Part shown: piece after piece, positions 11,701 through 22,476 of the stretch | Numbering within the stretch: position 1 is the first letter of the stretch | How the letters are laid out: the number at the start of each line of letters is the position of its first letter | Source of the DNA: Auanema rhodensis | Lineage: Eukaryota; Nematoda; Chromadorea; Rhabditida; Rhabditidae | DNA: 64,000 bases | NCBI GenBank assembly: GCA_964057225.1 | Contig: OZ059895.1 | Span: forward strand, 13,268,001-13,332,000 | Direction of reading: 5' to 3' | Program-made: the position numbers and the translations under genes | Notes under the pieces: generated by a model | What the model was told of the DNA's origin: nothing | Seen by the model: the letters and a program-made list of their open reading frames with translations, nothing else | Databases searched by the model: none

Positions 11701-14393
11701 TGAAGCAAAATATAATTGAACCATCCACATCTCTTTTCAATAGTCCTGTAGTTTTAGTCAAAAAGAAAGATGAAACATTCCGTTTCGTAACCGATTTCCG
11801 TGCTCTAAATAACGTCACTCGCAAGCAAACGTACATCATACCTAACATCTCTGACATTGTCGATATGGCAGCCGGATCACAATATTTTTCTAACTTTGAT
11901 TTAGTATCCGGATTCTTCCAAATAGCATTGAAGAAATCAGATCGACCATTAACATCATTTACAACAAACACCGGTACTTATCAATATAGAAGGATGCCTA
12001 TGGGGTTATGTGGAGCGCCACATACCTTTCAAACAGCAGTACGATACCTTCAAAGCCGATGTAAATGCCGACTCTTTGTTTATTTGGATGATTTACTTGT
12101 TATATCAGACACTGCAGAACAACATCTTGACGATATAGCTGAGATTCTCAGAGAAGTAAAGAAATTAGGCATGAAAATTAAACTCAATAAATGCGCTTTT
12201 GCAAGACCTGAAGTAAAATTTCTTGGTTTAATTGTCGGAAGAGATGGGGTCAAACCAGATCCACAGAAAGTATCCGCCATTCAAGACTATCCTGCTCCAA
12301 AGTCACCTACAGGAGTAAGAGCATTTTTGGGAATGGTAGGATTCTTTAGAAAATTTATTAAGGATTTTGCACACATCGCAAGCCCTTTATACGACCTTAC
12401 AAAACTTGATGTGGAATTTCAATGGAATGACAAAAGTCAACAAGCTGTTGATACACTAAAAAGAAAATTGATCCAAGCACCGGTCTTAAAACCACCAAGA
12501 TCAGACCGTATGTTCATTATAGAAAGTGACGGTAGTAATATCGCAGTGGGAGCAGTGTTATTACAACCTGAAGATCCCAATGAACCACTCAAAAACTTAC
12601 ATCCAATTGCATTTGCAAGCCGTAAACTTGTAAAAGCAGAACGTAACTATGCTCCTATTGAAATAGAAGCGTTAGGACTCGTATACGCTTTAGCTCAGTT
12701 TCGAACATATATACTTGGATCACATACAATCTGTATCACAGACCATCGACCATTAACAAGCTTATTGACTCGTAGAGACCTTTTTGGAAGACTAGCAAAA
12801 TTTCAATTAGTCATACAGGAATACGATATCGAGATAAGATACCGAGAAGGCAGACTAAACAAAGTCTGTGATGCTCTCTCACGATACATTGGAGATGAAG
12901 CAAACGATCCTAAACCGGAAAAGAAAAAGAAAACAAAAGAAATTCCGAAAGCTCAAATTAATTTCGTTAATGTACCTGACATTAGAGCAATTCAAGAGGA
13001 TACACCTTGGATAAAGAGAACTATCGCCGAAATAGAATACAGAGCGAAAAAGAACATGCTTTCTAATGATCGTTATTGTGTTATTGACAACATGTTATAC
13101 ACAAAACCAAGCAGAAAACGACCACACCCAGCTTTGATTTTACCAAGGGAAAGCAAGCTTATCAACAAGGTTATCGAAGAATTTCACGAAGACCCAGCAA
13201 TTGGAGCACATCAAGGAATTAACAAAACTAAAGAAGCCATACTACGAAGATTTTGCTGGACAAATATGCAAACGGACATAGCAAGTTTTGTGAAACAATG
13301 CGTTAAATGCGCACAAAGGAAGAAAGATCCTCACGCTATGACCGTTCAGCCTATGGGTCAATTTGAAATACCATCAAAACCATTTGAGAGAATACATATG
13401 GATATTATGGGACCATTCCCTACTTCAAAAAGAAACAACAATTATGTCCTAACAATACAAGATTCATTCTCCAAATGGGCGACAACCATCGCTATACCAA
13501 CAATTGTCACCGATGTCATCATTGATAGATTCCTCAGGAATTTCGTATATATTTTTGGACCACCAAATCGTTTAATAACCGATCGTGGATCTAATTTTGT
13601 ATCAAAGAAATTTGAAGAAATGTGTGAAAAACTTGGCATTAAACACGAGCCAACAGTCCCTCATCAGAAAAATTCTAATGGACAAGTCGAAAGACTACAC
13701 AGAACGCTAGAAGAAGGATTAACACACTATCTGAACGAAGACGTAACTGATTGGGACATGTATTTACCAAAAATTACTTTTGCGTTAAATACAATAACAC
13801 ACGCAACCACAGGAATCTCTCCATACATAGCATTATTCGGAAAAGAAAGTCGTATGAGATTAGACAAAGAATTATTCCCCGAGACATTACAACCAGAGAT
13901 CTTGGAAGAAATTGAGAATACCGAATATATCAGAGGAGAAAGAAGAACCATCATTCAAGAAAATCTTGCAAAACATCAAGAAACCGCGAAGAGAAAACAT
14001 GATGGACGACAACGAATAGAAGAAAGAGATATCCGAAAAGGAGACCAAGTTATGTTAGCAATTAAAGCGCATAAACCAGGTCAAAAGCTTCGCAAATCAT
14101 ATGATGGACCATTTGAAGTCATCAACGTTGAAGGAAACATGGTACAACTCAAGAATCCATTTGGAAAAATTCAAGACGTACACAAAGACAATCTAAAACT
14201 TTTTGATCGCAAAATGGAGCATACAATCGCTCAAAACACGCGATCAAATACAACGACTTATGACACGGACGATGACAGCGATATTGAGATCATAAAAGTC
14301 ATAAATGGTAACGATAACTATGACTCTAGTGAAGAAACAGAACCAGAAGACCCATCGGACCAAAATTGGCTACCACCAAGAAGAAGACGATGA
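5709..14393 (+). CDS. Element 1 polyprotein: gag / glycoprotein-like / protease / RT / RNase H / integrase
   Basis: Uninterrupted 2894-codon frame. Residues 1-230 are low-complexity. About 235-440 form a retrotransposon gag domain, followed by an Asn/Arg-rich basic stretch (about 445-550) in place of zinc knuckles. Residues 560-583 are a hydrophobic signal-like segment, then a Cys-rich ectodomain with N-glycosylation sites, a furin-type RPKR at 845-848, a Thr/Ala/Pro-rich mucin-like stretch (about 1170-1258), a second Cys-bearing part, and a membrane anchor near 1569-1596 with a short tail. The protease motif DSG is at 1682-1684, the RT YLDD at 2125-2128, RNase H from about 2272, integrase HHCC then D2565, D2625, E2661 (35 residues between the last two). 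Errantiviruses normally place env after pol in another frame, so an in-frame envelope between gag and protease is odd. GTG at 5709 is only the first permissive start; see 5382-5422. Confidence 0.88.
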   Translation: MDKRFRSAVPLSTRTDFDLRDSAPLTRSRARAQSIAIIEDEQKAEHKTDKFFTPRAGTYSPTERLSDEDYVPPGGEETSIIVEEQTPVTAKKVRSSNSNKNKKNKNKNSSKSDASLSLSIPEPTVSPSVATTSAGGLQTFKNIVSDLFNRSPKDRNLNTSHTNRYSSVPNINLSPIQPPEHTHLAITDNQTSTPILPNTTTGSSKAPNQPSRSVHTTPVSENLLTTGRVIKMPSARTSNMATEPSLPGAGKTTIAQALLSPYCPTYDGSRNFRDFTAKFNLFANAVGLVIPERLALLPLLLKNEAAEEAYRQVPEQLKTTGSWNDLLRALTSKLCPEYNQDPALINLQNTTQGDLTIDAYAQSLRTIALSAFATDDPHKDHILRSTFLRGLKNTLKPAVIRAKPKSFTDAIEAARWEESIMNQTTDTQSMLVNAVNKALAPFARTNERRDNRNFDRNYPRDNQNNKNYHNYQNYQKNKNFSKYNNNQNRNGSFANYRRNNNYERNSGRFNNNWHSNNFNPSNNSRRGRTNEHNGQRRVHFNNQRDQSRGRDRSTPRINSVTLSPLSLTVVMAITVAIFLPCVTSYQICTKATGGALLVPPVVKKCKLTETNHVLRTQIHLYTRNHTAHEWDAWRCSKEVHKLCVRDLLFLRDTNRTIDRVQPIAAHECRQAIRDRKWNNMELERIDSIAQATPEPSYDPARAFSRDECEERPRLVLERGVMTRMPDDTILSNLILNTEGCSSHHGNCKSNTSIIIWDPQTSDSRCNYIDMHYYDAIISKETILIPSTQSALILSSKITPKPIASCFRQPAFHTTSGNYITFPKYPNDNNITLLIEREFKKLPFKRPKRATSTKCSFPFDQDRINDVEDFETYTLRICPYPFLRPLMSNPGITQIIPLIKGRRMVDPTYSLKEWIKAHRENFEFFFKIQIYEKSLRHFLKQYDFRDKDEAILQYVAQRELALATKAGISYLTSRQLLQQISDRLTVIEFDRLIRTKEGTYRERAETIALDLANTPVIIEDKLTVPSRQEILKAFVKMPPIRKQLLTDQEERNSKFIKDTIDLVHELKTLVTLRRNKTAADIDDIKFINLPSSRMFVLDTDKLFYDIKNNFGIQIGPHPKLIEPNNISKDLLLEIFLPLLNDNILPNTSSRISSEQLKRLMTEKIQLKSLQTTTRAPSNAAGGAAEMAALPIIDREALITTDPAILPQTSTSPRAAAATTARAPSSMAQPETTARHTTATTTARATISTRAPPTTILYAVHQDQQIPIMEETTYTPISLIRKHRASSTPTATDIESVHANAQYIATKVDSEQQFRQNITSRIAQDHLQYATTMIQEELQKHFKESYESICEIQNRYLELWRSILQIEPTIAMRTILGREDIAARFVGSEILHIHVCPVVLQKNIYHNHTVNGTCYLETPVLTQEGQLLFAAPGSKDLLPHGKEINCDHVPTDVWSTDGEWKGINGTVDVSLISMWDGLHHEKITPLKFTGAHLYTNLSSRVYSMTTAIAYGASLASIRQNHVLHTIHHDPKISSAFSILKKSSDYISKANEFTKSTWNSFVDTIAGTIERTLITIGAITIIVVILIVLAFVAKIYFFKPIGMQVMHIELRDQTNDLPTYEETLELVSQPDQPIPRNIMKQYYPSFLTLVPLAMPIVCSVSNRKDQSLPLLLMTVNDRLILTLWDSGSSISYIRLSTLHYLTLNDFVKKDKSVATTANGSAFRFLGTIDLTVEIAGYEIDHTFFISRDEDCPSPALIGLDFMKTLDRQNIGMKLRPFKQTLEIGNRVVPLANGNNGNIRKTSFVINLINLNPQCIFPHQTCRIPVRLAEPISHNEIAMLQPDEENTISTTYETAFRNVNSITMTFKNNTDHPIDLSPGNIIDKAKIGVLPQYEIFTTEHNPDYIPPEADWENKLPHFPQDFMNDLDLKDADLTKEQKDLLQLCILRNRDAFLNEDKQIGLFKGPVEHSIPLRTDMDMPRPRITRIPIGKQEEVERQVQEMLKQNIIEPSTSLFNSPVVLVKKKDETFRFVTDFRALNNVTRKQTYIIPNISDIVDMAAGSQYFSNFDLVSGFFQIALKKSDRPLTSFTTNTGTYQYRRMPMGLCGAPHTFQTAVRYLQSRCKCRLFVYLDDLLVISDTAEQHLDDIAEILREVKKLGMKIKLNKCAFARPEVKFLGLIVGRDGVKPDPQKVSAIQDYPAPKSPTGVRAFLGMVGFFRKFIKDFAHIASPLYDLTKLDVEFQWNDKSQQAVDTLKRKLIQAPVLKPPRSDRMFIIESDGSNIAVGAVLLQPEDPNEPLKNLHPIAFASRKLVKAERNYAPIEIEALGLVYALAQFRTYILGSHTICITDHRPLTSLLTRRDLFGRLAKFQLVIQEYDIEIRYREGRLNKVCDALSRYIGDEANDPKPEKKKKTKEIPKAQINFVNVPDIRAIQEDTPWIKRTIAEIEYRAKKNMLSNDRYCVIDNMLYTKPSRKRPHPALILPRESKLINKVIEEFHEDPAIGAHQGINKTKEAILRRFCWTNMQTDIASFVKQCVKCAQRKKDPHAMTVQPMGQFEIPSKPFERIHMDIMGPFPTSKRNNNYVLTIQDSFSKWATTIAIPTIVTDVIIDRFLRNFVYIFGPPNRLITDRGSNFVSKKFEEMCEKLGIKHEPTVPHQKNSNGQVERLHRTLEEGLTHYLNEDVTDWDMYLPKITFALNTITHATTGISPYIALFGKESRMRLDKELFPETLQPEILEEIENTEYIRGERRTIIQENLAKHQETAKRKHDGRQRIEERDIRKGDQVMLAIKAHKPGQKLRKSYDGPFEVINVEGNMVQLKNPFGKIQDVHKDNLKLFDRKMEHTIAQNTRSNTTTYDTDDDSDIEIIKVINGNDNYDSSEETEPEDPSDQNWLPPRRRR

Positions 14394-15090
14394 AAGAAAT
14401 AATTTTGAGATTGATAAAATTATTGTAAAACTTTGTATCAACACTCTTTTAAAAAACCAGAGCTATTAATATTATTATATCATTGAAAAACTTGAGTAAG
14501 ACGAGATGTAAGCTAATAATCAAAAAGCATTTCAGTTTCAAAGCATATATGATTATAAAACTTCATCAATTTCAAATAATTTCCCGTAAATAAAGAAGAA
14601 ATGAAAGATAAGAGACATTATATTGCATATTCATCTGAGCAACAGTCCTTATCAAGTAGTTAATGATTCAATTCCGGAAATTATATGGGATTTAGTTTAA
14701 TTTTTTTTATTATTACAATTCGCTTTGAATACGCTGAGGAAACATGCTAGCTCCATCGATAATATAGCATGACTCTCGTTTCTCTATACTCAAAGAAGTT
14801 AGACATGCAGCGTCGTGCCTAAAAAGCTATTTTGCGCACTTTCGCTGACAAAATATAGCCCTGGTATTCTAAAAGATTGTTTTATTCCTTAATATTCATG
14901 TATTTTCAAATAATTTTTATTAAATTCTTTTCAGATAATATTGTTTAACATTATATTGTAATTTATCTTTACTATTTTTATGTTAACATTGTAATTTTTA
15001 TTTTTTAAAAACTAAACCTTCTGCTACGATTGAAACAAGCCACATATTTTGCTATTCGCGAGGACGCGACATAAACTCGAAAAAATGGCA
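14394..15090 (+). other. Element 1 3' untranslated region with polypurine tract
   Basis: About 700 bp of AT-rich sequence after the stop, with no open frame of note. The segment GAAAAAATGG at 15079-15088, just before the 3' LTR, is the best polypurine-tract candidate. Confidence 0.6.
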
Positions 15091-15427
15091 CGTTCCATTC
15101 GGAAATCAATACGTAGCAGGCGGGTTAGAATCAGACGACATGAGGCTGAGAGAGGACGACACGCCCTTCATATGGAACACAGACTTCAGCTTTGCCTTAT
15201 GGAATGACTATGGATGGTTGGTCTTCCTTTCTTAGCTCTCTTTCACTTTATATCTTTATGTAGACTTATATAACTTATTGTAATCATGTAGACATAATAA
15301 ACCTTTCTTTCTCGAGTCTTATGTTTATCCATTATGCTCTTTATCTACCGCTACATCTGGAATACTATCACACTCATCTTGTAGGCTTTATTGGTCTATA
15401 GGATCGACGTGAGAGCATAACGGAACG
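15091..15427 (+). repeat. Element 1 3' LTR
   Basis: 337 bp, same sequence as the 5' LTR by reading, preceded by GGCA. The AATAAACCTTTCT signal is at 15296-15308. It is followed by the AAAA target duplicate and the resumed 5S spacer. Confidence 0.92.
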
Positions 15428-15477
15428 AAAACAATAACGAGGATAAGTATGTAAATCATTGAATATCAGATATTTTC

Positions 15478-15595
15478 GCTTACGACCATACCACGTTGAA
15501 AGTACGCCATCCCGTCCGATCTGGCAAGTCAAGCAACGTTGGGCCCGGTTAGTACTTGGATCGGAGACGGCTTGGGAATCCCGGGTGCCGTAAGC
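15478..15595 (+). rRNA. 5S rRNA gene (consensus)
   Basis: 118-nt consensus copy, first gene after element 1. The downstream echo carries the GCCGTGCAG marker. Confidence 0.92.
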
Positions 15596-16006
15596 TTTTC
15601 AAATTTTTTTAACGATCATACCACGTTGAAAGTACGCCGTGCAGCTGATTTTCAATTTTATCTCTTCCGTAACAAATGTTTTTAATTTTCTAGCAGTTTT
15701 ACTTAGATAGCTCAACCCAAGGCATCAAAATATCTTCAATCTTATTTCTATATTACAGTTATAAACCAGTAGTTTATGAACCTTCATCTTAACTTTACTG
15801 TTTCTATCTATTTCCTATTGAAACAAACATTGTTTTAACACTATACAACTGTGAAACCTTTTTTAATTTATTGTATTTGGAGCTCATAAGATTTGATATC
15901 ATCGAGGAATTTAGATGTAACGTAGAAAATTACATAACTAACATGAAATTGGAAAAAAAACAATAACGAGGATAAGTATGTAAATCATTGAATATCAGGT
16001 ATTTTC

Positions 16007-16124
16007 GCTTACGACCATACCACGCTGAAAGTACGCCATCCCGTCCGATCTGGCAAGTCAAGCAACGTTGGGCCCGGTTAGTACTTGGATCGGAGACGGC
16101 TTGGGAATCCCGGGTGCCGTAAGC
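16007..16124 (+). rRNA. 5S rRNA gene (T19C)
   Basis: 118-nt copy with T19C (ACCACGCTG), paired in higher-order repeats with the next unit. Confidence 0.91.
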
Positions 16125-16536
16125 TTTTCAAATTTTTTTAACGATCATACCACGTTGAAAGTACGCAATGCAGCTGATTTTCAATTTTATCTCTTCCGTA
16201 ACAAATGTTTTTAATTTTCTAGCAGTTTTACTTAGATAGCTCAACCCAAGGCATCAAAATATCTTCAATCTTATTTCTATATTACAGTTATAAACCAGTA
16301 GTTTATGAACCTTCATCTTAACTTTACTGTTTCTATCTATTTCCTATTGAAACAAACATTGTTTTAACACTATACAACTGTGAAACCTTTTTTAATTTAT
16401 TGTATTTGGAGCTCATAAGATTTGATATCATCGAGGAATTTAGATGTAACGTAGAAAATTACATAACTAACATGAAATTGGAAAAAAAAACAATAACGAG
16501 GATAAGTATGTAAATCATTGAATATCAGATATTTTT

Positions 16537-16654
16537 GCTTACGACCATACCACGTTGAAAGTACGCCATCCTGTCCGATCTGGCAAGTCAAGCAACGTTG
16601 GGCCCGGTTAGTACTTGGATCGGAGACGGCTTGGGAATCCCGGGTGCCGTAAGC
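16537..16654 (+). rRNA. 5S rRNA gene (C36T)
   Basis: 118-nt copy with C36T. The spacer upstream has nine rather than eight A and TTTTTGCTTA at the gene start. Confidence 0.91.
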
Positions 16655-17065
16655 TTTTCAATTTTTTTTAACGATCATACCACGTTGAAAGTACGCAATG
16701 CAGCTGATTTTCAATTTTATCTCTTCCGTAACAAATGTTTTTAATTTTCTAGCAGTTTTACTTAGATAGCTCAACCCAAGGCATCAAAATATCTTCAATC
16801 TTATTTCTATATTACAGTTATAAACCAGTAGTTTATGAACCTTCATCTTAACTTTACTGTTTCTATCTATTTCCTATTGAAACAAACATTGTTTTAACAC
16901 TATACAACTGTGAAACCTTTTTTAATTTATTGTATTTGGAGCTCATAAGATTTGATATCATCGAGGAATTTAGATGTAACGTAGAAAATTACATAACTAA
17001 CATGAAATTGGAAAAAAAACAATAACGAGGATAAGTATGTAAATCATTGAATATCAGGTATTTTC

Positions 17066-17183
17066 GCTTACGACCATACCACGCTGAAAGTACGCCATCC
17101 CGTCCGATCTGGCAAGTCAAGCAACGTTGGGCCCGGTTAGTACTTGGATCGGAGACGGCTTGGGAATCCCGGGTGCCGTAAGC
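17066..17183 (+). rRNA. 5S rRNA gene (T19C)
   Basis: 118-nt copy, same T19C variant as 16007, one dimer period (1059 bp) downstream. Confidence 0.91.
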
Positions 17184-17595
17184 TTTTCAAATTTTTTTAA
17201 CGATCATACCACGTTGAAAGTACGCAATGCAGCTGATTTTCAATTTTATCTCTTCCGTAACAAATGTTTTTAATTTTCTAGCAGTTTTACTTAGATAGCT
17301 CAACCCAAGGCATCAAAATATCTTCAATCTTATTTCTATATTACAGTTATAAACCAGTAGTTTATGAACCTTCATCTTAACTTTACTGTTTCTATCTATT
17401 TCCTATTGAAACAAACATTGTTTTAACACTATACAACTGTGAAACCTTTTTTAATTTATTGTATTTGGAGCTCATAAGATTTGATATCATCGAGGAATTT
17501 AGATGTAACGTAGAAAATTACATAACTAACATGAAATTGGAAAAAAAAACAATAACGAGGATAAGTATGTAAATCATTGAATATCAGATATTTTT

Positions 17596-17713
17596 GCTTA
17601 CGACCATACCACGTTGAAAGTACGCCATCCTGTCCGATCTGGCAAGTCAAGCAACGTTGGGCCCGGTTAGTACTTGGATCGGAGACGGCTTGGGAATCCC
17701 GGGTGCCGTAAGC
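17596..17713 (+). rRNA. 5S rRNA gene (C36T)
   Basis: 118-nt copy, same variant and 9-A spacer as 16537, 1059 bp downstream of it. Confidence 0.91.
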
Positions 17714-18124
17714 TTTTCAATTTTTTTTAACGATCATACCACGTTGAAAGTACGCAATGCAGCTGATTTTCAATTTTATCTCTTCCGTAACAAATGTTTT
17801 TAATTTTCTAGCAGTTTTACTTAGATAGCTCAACCCAAGGCATCAAAATATCTTCAATCTTATTTCTATATTACAGTTATAAACCAGTAGTTTATGAACC
17901 TTCATCTTAACTTTACTGTTTCTATCTATTTCCTATTGAAACAAACATTGTTTTAACACTATACAACTGTGAAACCTTTTTTAAATTATTGTATTTGGAG
18001 CTCATAAGATTTGATATCATCGAGGAATTTAGATGTAACGTAGAAAATTACATAACTAACATGAAATTGGAAAAAAAACAATAACGAGGATAAGTATGTA
18101 AATCATTGAATATCAGGTATTTTC

Positions 18125-18242
18125 GCTTACGACCATACCACGTTGAAAGTACGCCATCCCGTCCGATCTGGCAAGTCAAGCAACGTTGGGCCCGGTTAGT
18201 ACTTGGATCGGAGACGGCTTGGGAATCCCGGGTGCCGTAAGC
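18125..18242 (+). rRNA. 5S rRNA gene (consensus)
   Basis: 118-nt consensus gene. Its downstream spacer is a divergent variant (AGCGAATTATCTCTAATC near 18371), found again only after the gene at 19713. Confidence 0.92.
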
Positions 18243-18653
18243 TTTTCAAATTTTTTTAACGATCATACCACGTTGAAAGTACGCCATGCAGCTGATTTTT
18301 AATTTTATCTCTTCCGTAACAAATGTTTTCAATTTTCCAGCAGTTTTACTTAGATAGCTCAACCCAAGGCAGCGAATTATCTCTAATCTTATTCCTATAT
18401 TACAGTTATAAACCAGTAGTTTATAAACCTTCATCTTAACTTTACTGTTTCTATCTATTTCCTATTGAAACAAACATTGTTTTAACACTATACAACTGTG
18501 AAACCTTTTTTAATTTATTGTATTTGGAGCTCATAAGATTTGATATCATCGAGGAATTTAGATGTAACGTAGAAAATTACATAACTAACATGAAATTGGA
18601 AAAAAAACAATAACGAGGATAAGTATGTAAATCATTGAATATCAGGTATTTTC

Positions 18654-18771
18654 GCTTACGACCATACCACGTTGAAAGTACGCCATCCCGTCCGATCTGG
18701 CAAGTCAAGCAACGTTGGGCCCGGTTAGTACTTGGATCGGAGACGGCTTGGGAATCCCGGGTGCCGTAAGC
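18654..18771 (+). rRNA. 5S rRNA gene (consensus)
   Basis: 118-nt consensus copy with T-run terminator. Confidence 0.92.
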
Positions 18772-19183
18772 TTTTCAAATTTTTTTAACGATCATACCAC
18801 GTTGAAAGTACGCAATGCAGCTGATTTTCAATTTTATCTCTTCCGTAACAAATGTTTTTAATTTTCTAGCAGTTTTACTTAGATAGCTCAACCCAAGGCA
18901 TCAAAATATCTTCAATCTTATTTCTATATTACAGTTATAAACCAGTAGTTTATGAACCTTCATCTTAACTTTACTGTTTCTATCTATTTCCTATTGAAAC
19001 AAACATTGTTTTAACACTATACAACTGTGAAACCTTTTTTAATTTATTGTATTTGGAGCTCATAAGATTTGATATCATCGAGGAATTTAGATGTAACGTA
19101 GAAAATTACATAACTAACATGAAATTGGAAAAAAAAACAATAACGAGGATAAGTATGTAAATCATTGAATATCAGATATTTTT

Positions 19184-19301
19184 GCTTACGACCATACCAC
19201 GTTGAAAGTACGCCATCCTGTCCGATCTGGCAAGTCAAGCAACGTTGGGCCCGGTTAGTACTTGGATCGGAGACGGCTTGGGAATCCCGGGTGCCGTAAG
19301 C
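19184..19301 (+). rRNA. 5S rRNA gene (C36T)
   Basis: 118-nt copy with C36T and the 9-A spacer, 1588 bp (three units plus one base) after the copy at 17596. Confidence 0.91.
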
Positions 19302-19712
19302 TTTTCAATTTTTTTTAACGATCATACCACGTTGAAAGTACGCAATGCAGCTGATTTTCAATTTTATCTCTTCCGTAACAAATGTTTTTAATTTTCTAGC
19401 AGTTTTACTTAGATAGCTCAACCCAAGGCATCAAAATATCTTCAATCTTATTTCTATATTACAGTTATAAACCAGTAGTTTATGAACCTTCATCTTAACT
19501 TTACTGTTTCTATCTATTTCCTATTGAAACAAACATTGTTTTAACACTATACAACTGTGAAACCTTTTTTAAATTATTGTATTTGGAGCTCATAAGATTT
19601 GATATCATCGAGGAATTTAGATGTAACGTAGAAAATTACATAACTAACATGAAATTGGAAAAAAAACAATAACGAGGATAAGTATGTAAATCATTGAATA
19701 TCAGGTATTTTC

Positions 19713-19830
19713 GCTTACGACCATACCACGTTGAAAGTACGCCATCCCGTCCGATCTGGCAAGTCAAGCAACGTTGGGCCCGGTTAGTACTTGGATCGGA
19801 GACGGCTTGGGAATCCCGGGTGCCGTAAGC
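19713..19830 (+). rRNA. 5S rRNA gene (consensus)
   Basis: 118-nt consensus copy followed by the same divergent spacer variant as the gene at 18125. Confidence 0.92.
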
Positions 19831-20241
19831 TTTTCAAATTTTTTTAACGATCATACCACGTTGAAAGTACGCCATGCAGCTGATTTTTAATTTTATCTCT
19901 TCCGTAACAAATGTTTTCAATTTTCCAGCAGTTTTACTTAGATAGCTCAACCCAAGGCAGCGAATTATCTCTAATCTTATTCCTATATTACAGTTATAAA
20001 CCAGTAGTTTATAAACCTTCATCTTAACTTTACTGTTTCTATCTATTTCCTATTGAAACAAACATTGTTTTAACACTATACAACTGTGAAACCTTTTTTA
20101 ATTTATTGTATTTGGAGCTCATAAGATTTGATATCATCGAGGAATTTAGATGTAACGTAGAAAATTACATAACTAACATGAAATTGGAAAAAAAACAATA
20201 ACGAGGATAAGTATGTAAATCATTGAATATCAGGTATTTTC

Positions 20242-20359
20242 GCTTACGACCATACCACGTTGAAAGTACGCCATCCCGTCCGATCTGGCAAGTCAAGCAA
20301 CGTTGGGCCCGGTTAGTACTTGGATCGGAGACGGCTTGGGAATCCCGGGTGCCGTAAGC
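20242..20359 (+). rRNA. 5S rRNA gene (consensus)
   Basis: 118-nt consensus copy with T-run terminator. Confidence 0.92.
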
Positions 20360-20770
20360 TTTTCAATTTTTTTTAACGATCATACCACGTTGAAAGTACG
20401 CAATGCAGCTGATTTTCAATTTTATCTCTTCCGTAACAAATGTTTTTAATTTTCTAGCAGTTTTACTTAGATAGCTCAACCCAAGGCATCAAAATATCTT
20501 CAATCTTATTTCTATATTACAGTTATAAACCAGTAGTTTATGAACCTTCATCTTAACTTTACTGTTTCTATCTATTTCCTATTGAAACAAACATTGTTTT
20601 AACACTATACAACTGTGAAACCTTTTTTAATTTATTGTATTTGGAGCTCATAAGATTTGATATCATCGAGGAATTTAGATGTAACGTAGAAAATTACATA
20701 ACTAACATGAAATTGGAAAAAAAACAATAACGAGGATAAGTATGTAAATCATTGAATATCAGATATTTTC

Positions 20771-20888
20771 GCTTACGACCATACCACGTTGAAAGTACGC
20801 CATCCCGTCCGATCTGGCAAGTCAAGCAACGTTGGGCCCGGTTAGTACTTGGATCGGAGACGGCTTGGGAATCCCGGGTGCCGTAAGC
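20771..20888 (+). rRNA. 5S rRNA gene (consensus)
   Basis: 118-nt consensus copy, GCCGTGCAG echo marker downstream. Confidence 0.92.
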
Positions 20889-21299
20889 TTTTCAAATTTT
20901 TTTAACGATCATACCACGTTGAAAGTACGCCGTGCAGCTGATTTTCAATTTTATCTCTTCCGTAACAAATGTTTTTAATTTTCTAGCAGTTTTACTTAGA
21001 TAGCTCAACCCAAGGCATCAAAATATCTTCAATCTTATTTCTATATTACAGTTATAAACCAGTAGTTTATGAACCTTCATCTTAACTTTACTGTTTCTAT
21101 CTATTTCCTATTGAAACAAACATTGTTTTAACACTATACAACTGTGAAACCTTTTTTAATTTATTGTATTTGGTGCTCATAAGATTTGATATCATCGAGG
21201 AATTTAGATGTAACGTAGAAAATTACATAACTAACATGAAATTGGAAAAAAAACAATAACGAGGATAAGTATGTAAATCATTGAATATCAGGTATTTTC

Positions 21300-21417
21300 G
21301 CTTACGACCATACCACGTTGAAAGTACGCCATCCTGTCCGATCTGGCAAGTCAAGCAACGTTGGGCCCGGTTAGTACTTGGATCGGAGACGGCTTGGGAA
21401 TCCCGGGTGCCGTAAGC
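21300..21417 (+). rRNA. 5S rRNA gene (C36T)
   Basis: 118-nt copy with C36T, preceded by the TTTGGTGCTC spacer marker, as at 2421 and 23417. Confidence 0.91.
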
Positions 21418-21828
21418 TTTTCAATTTTTTTTAACGATCATACCACGTTGAAAGTACGCAATGCAGCTGATTTTCAATTTTATCTCTTCCGTAACAAATG
21501 TTTTTAATTTTCTAGCAGTTTTACTTAGATAGCTCAACCCAAGGCATCAAAATATCTTCAATCTTATTTCTATATTACAGTTATAAACCAGTAGTTTATG
21601 AACCTTCATCTTAACTTTACTGTTTCTATCTATTTCCTATTGAAACAAACATTGTTTTAACACTATACAACTGTGAAACCTTTTTTAATTTATTGTATTT
21701 GGAGCTCATAAGATTTGATATCATCGAGGAATTTAGATGTAACGTAGAAAATTACATAACTAACATGAAATTGGAAAAAAAACAATAACGAGGATAAGTA
21801 TGTAAATCATTGAATATCAGATATTTTC

Positions 21829-21946
21829 GCTTACGACCATACCACGTTGAAAGTACGCCATCCCGTCCGATCTGGCAAGTCAAGCAACGTTGGGCCCGGT
21901 TAGTACTTGGATCGGAGACGGCTTGGGAATCCCGGGTGCCGTAAGC
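21829..21946 (+). rRNA. 5S rRNA gene (consensus)
   Basis: 118-nt consensus copy with T-run terminator. Confidence 0.92.
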
Positions 21947-22358
21947 TTTTCAATTTTTTTTAACGATCATACCACGTTGAAAGTACGCAATGCAGCTGAT
22001 TTTCAATTTTATCTCTTCCGTAACAAATGTTTTTAATTTTCTAGCAGTTTTACTTAGATAGCTCAACCCAAGGCATCAAAATATCTTCAATCTTATTTCT
22101 ATATTACAGTTATAAACCAGTAGTTTATGAACCTTCATCTTAACTTTACTGTTTCTATCTATTTCCTATTGAAACAAACATTGTTTTAACACTATACAAC
22201 TGTGAAACCTTTTTTAATTTATTGTATTTGGAGCTCATAAGATTTGATATCATCGAGGAATTTAGATGTAACGTAGAAAATTACATAACTAACATGAAAT
22301 TGGAAAAAAAAACAATAACGAGGATAAGTATGTAAATCATTGAATATCAGGTATTTTC

Positions 22359-22476
22359 GCTTACGACCATACCACGTTGAAAGTACGCCATCCCGTCGGA
22401 TCTGGCAAGTCAAGCAACGTTGGGCCCGGTTAGTACTTGGATCGGAGACGGCTTGGGAATCCCGGGTGCCGTAAGC
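22359..22476 (+). rRNA. 5S rRNA gene (C40G)
   Basis: 118-nt copy with C40G in the normally conserved GTCCGATC loop, so function is less certain. Confidence 0.88.

Larger units (their letters stand above)
3962..15427 (+). mobile_element. Element 1: full-length Ty3/Gypsy-type LTR retroelement with internal glycoprotein
   Basis: Bounded by two 337-bp direct repeats that I read as identical, starting CGTTCC and ending GGAACG. The element sits in the A run of a 5S spacer with AAAA on both sides (3958-3961 and 15428-15431), a 4-bp target duplication. Domain order is gag, glycoprotein-like region, protease, RT, RNase H, integrase in one ORF. RT-RNase H-integrase order and the YLDD motif place it in Ty3/Gypsy. 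Identical LTRs and the intact ORF indicate a recent insertion. Confidence 0.92.

Noticed and set aside
16397..16591. 64-codon minus-strand frames repeated in the array (also 17456, 19044, 22219, 24865)
   Set aside because: They run antisense across the 5S gene and spacer and exist only where a 9-A run restores the frame. They are by-products of the repeat, not genes.
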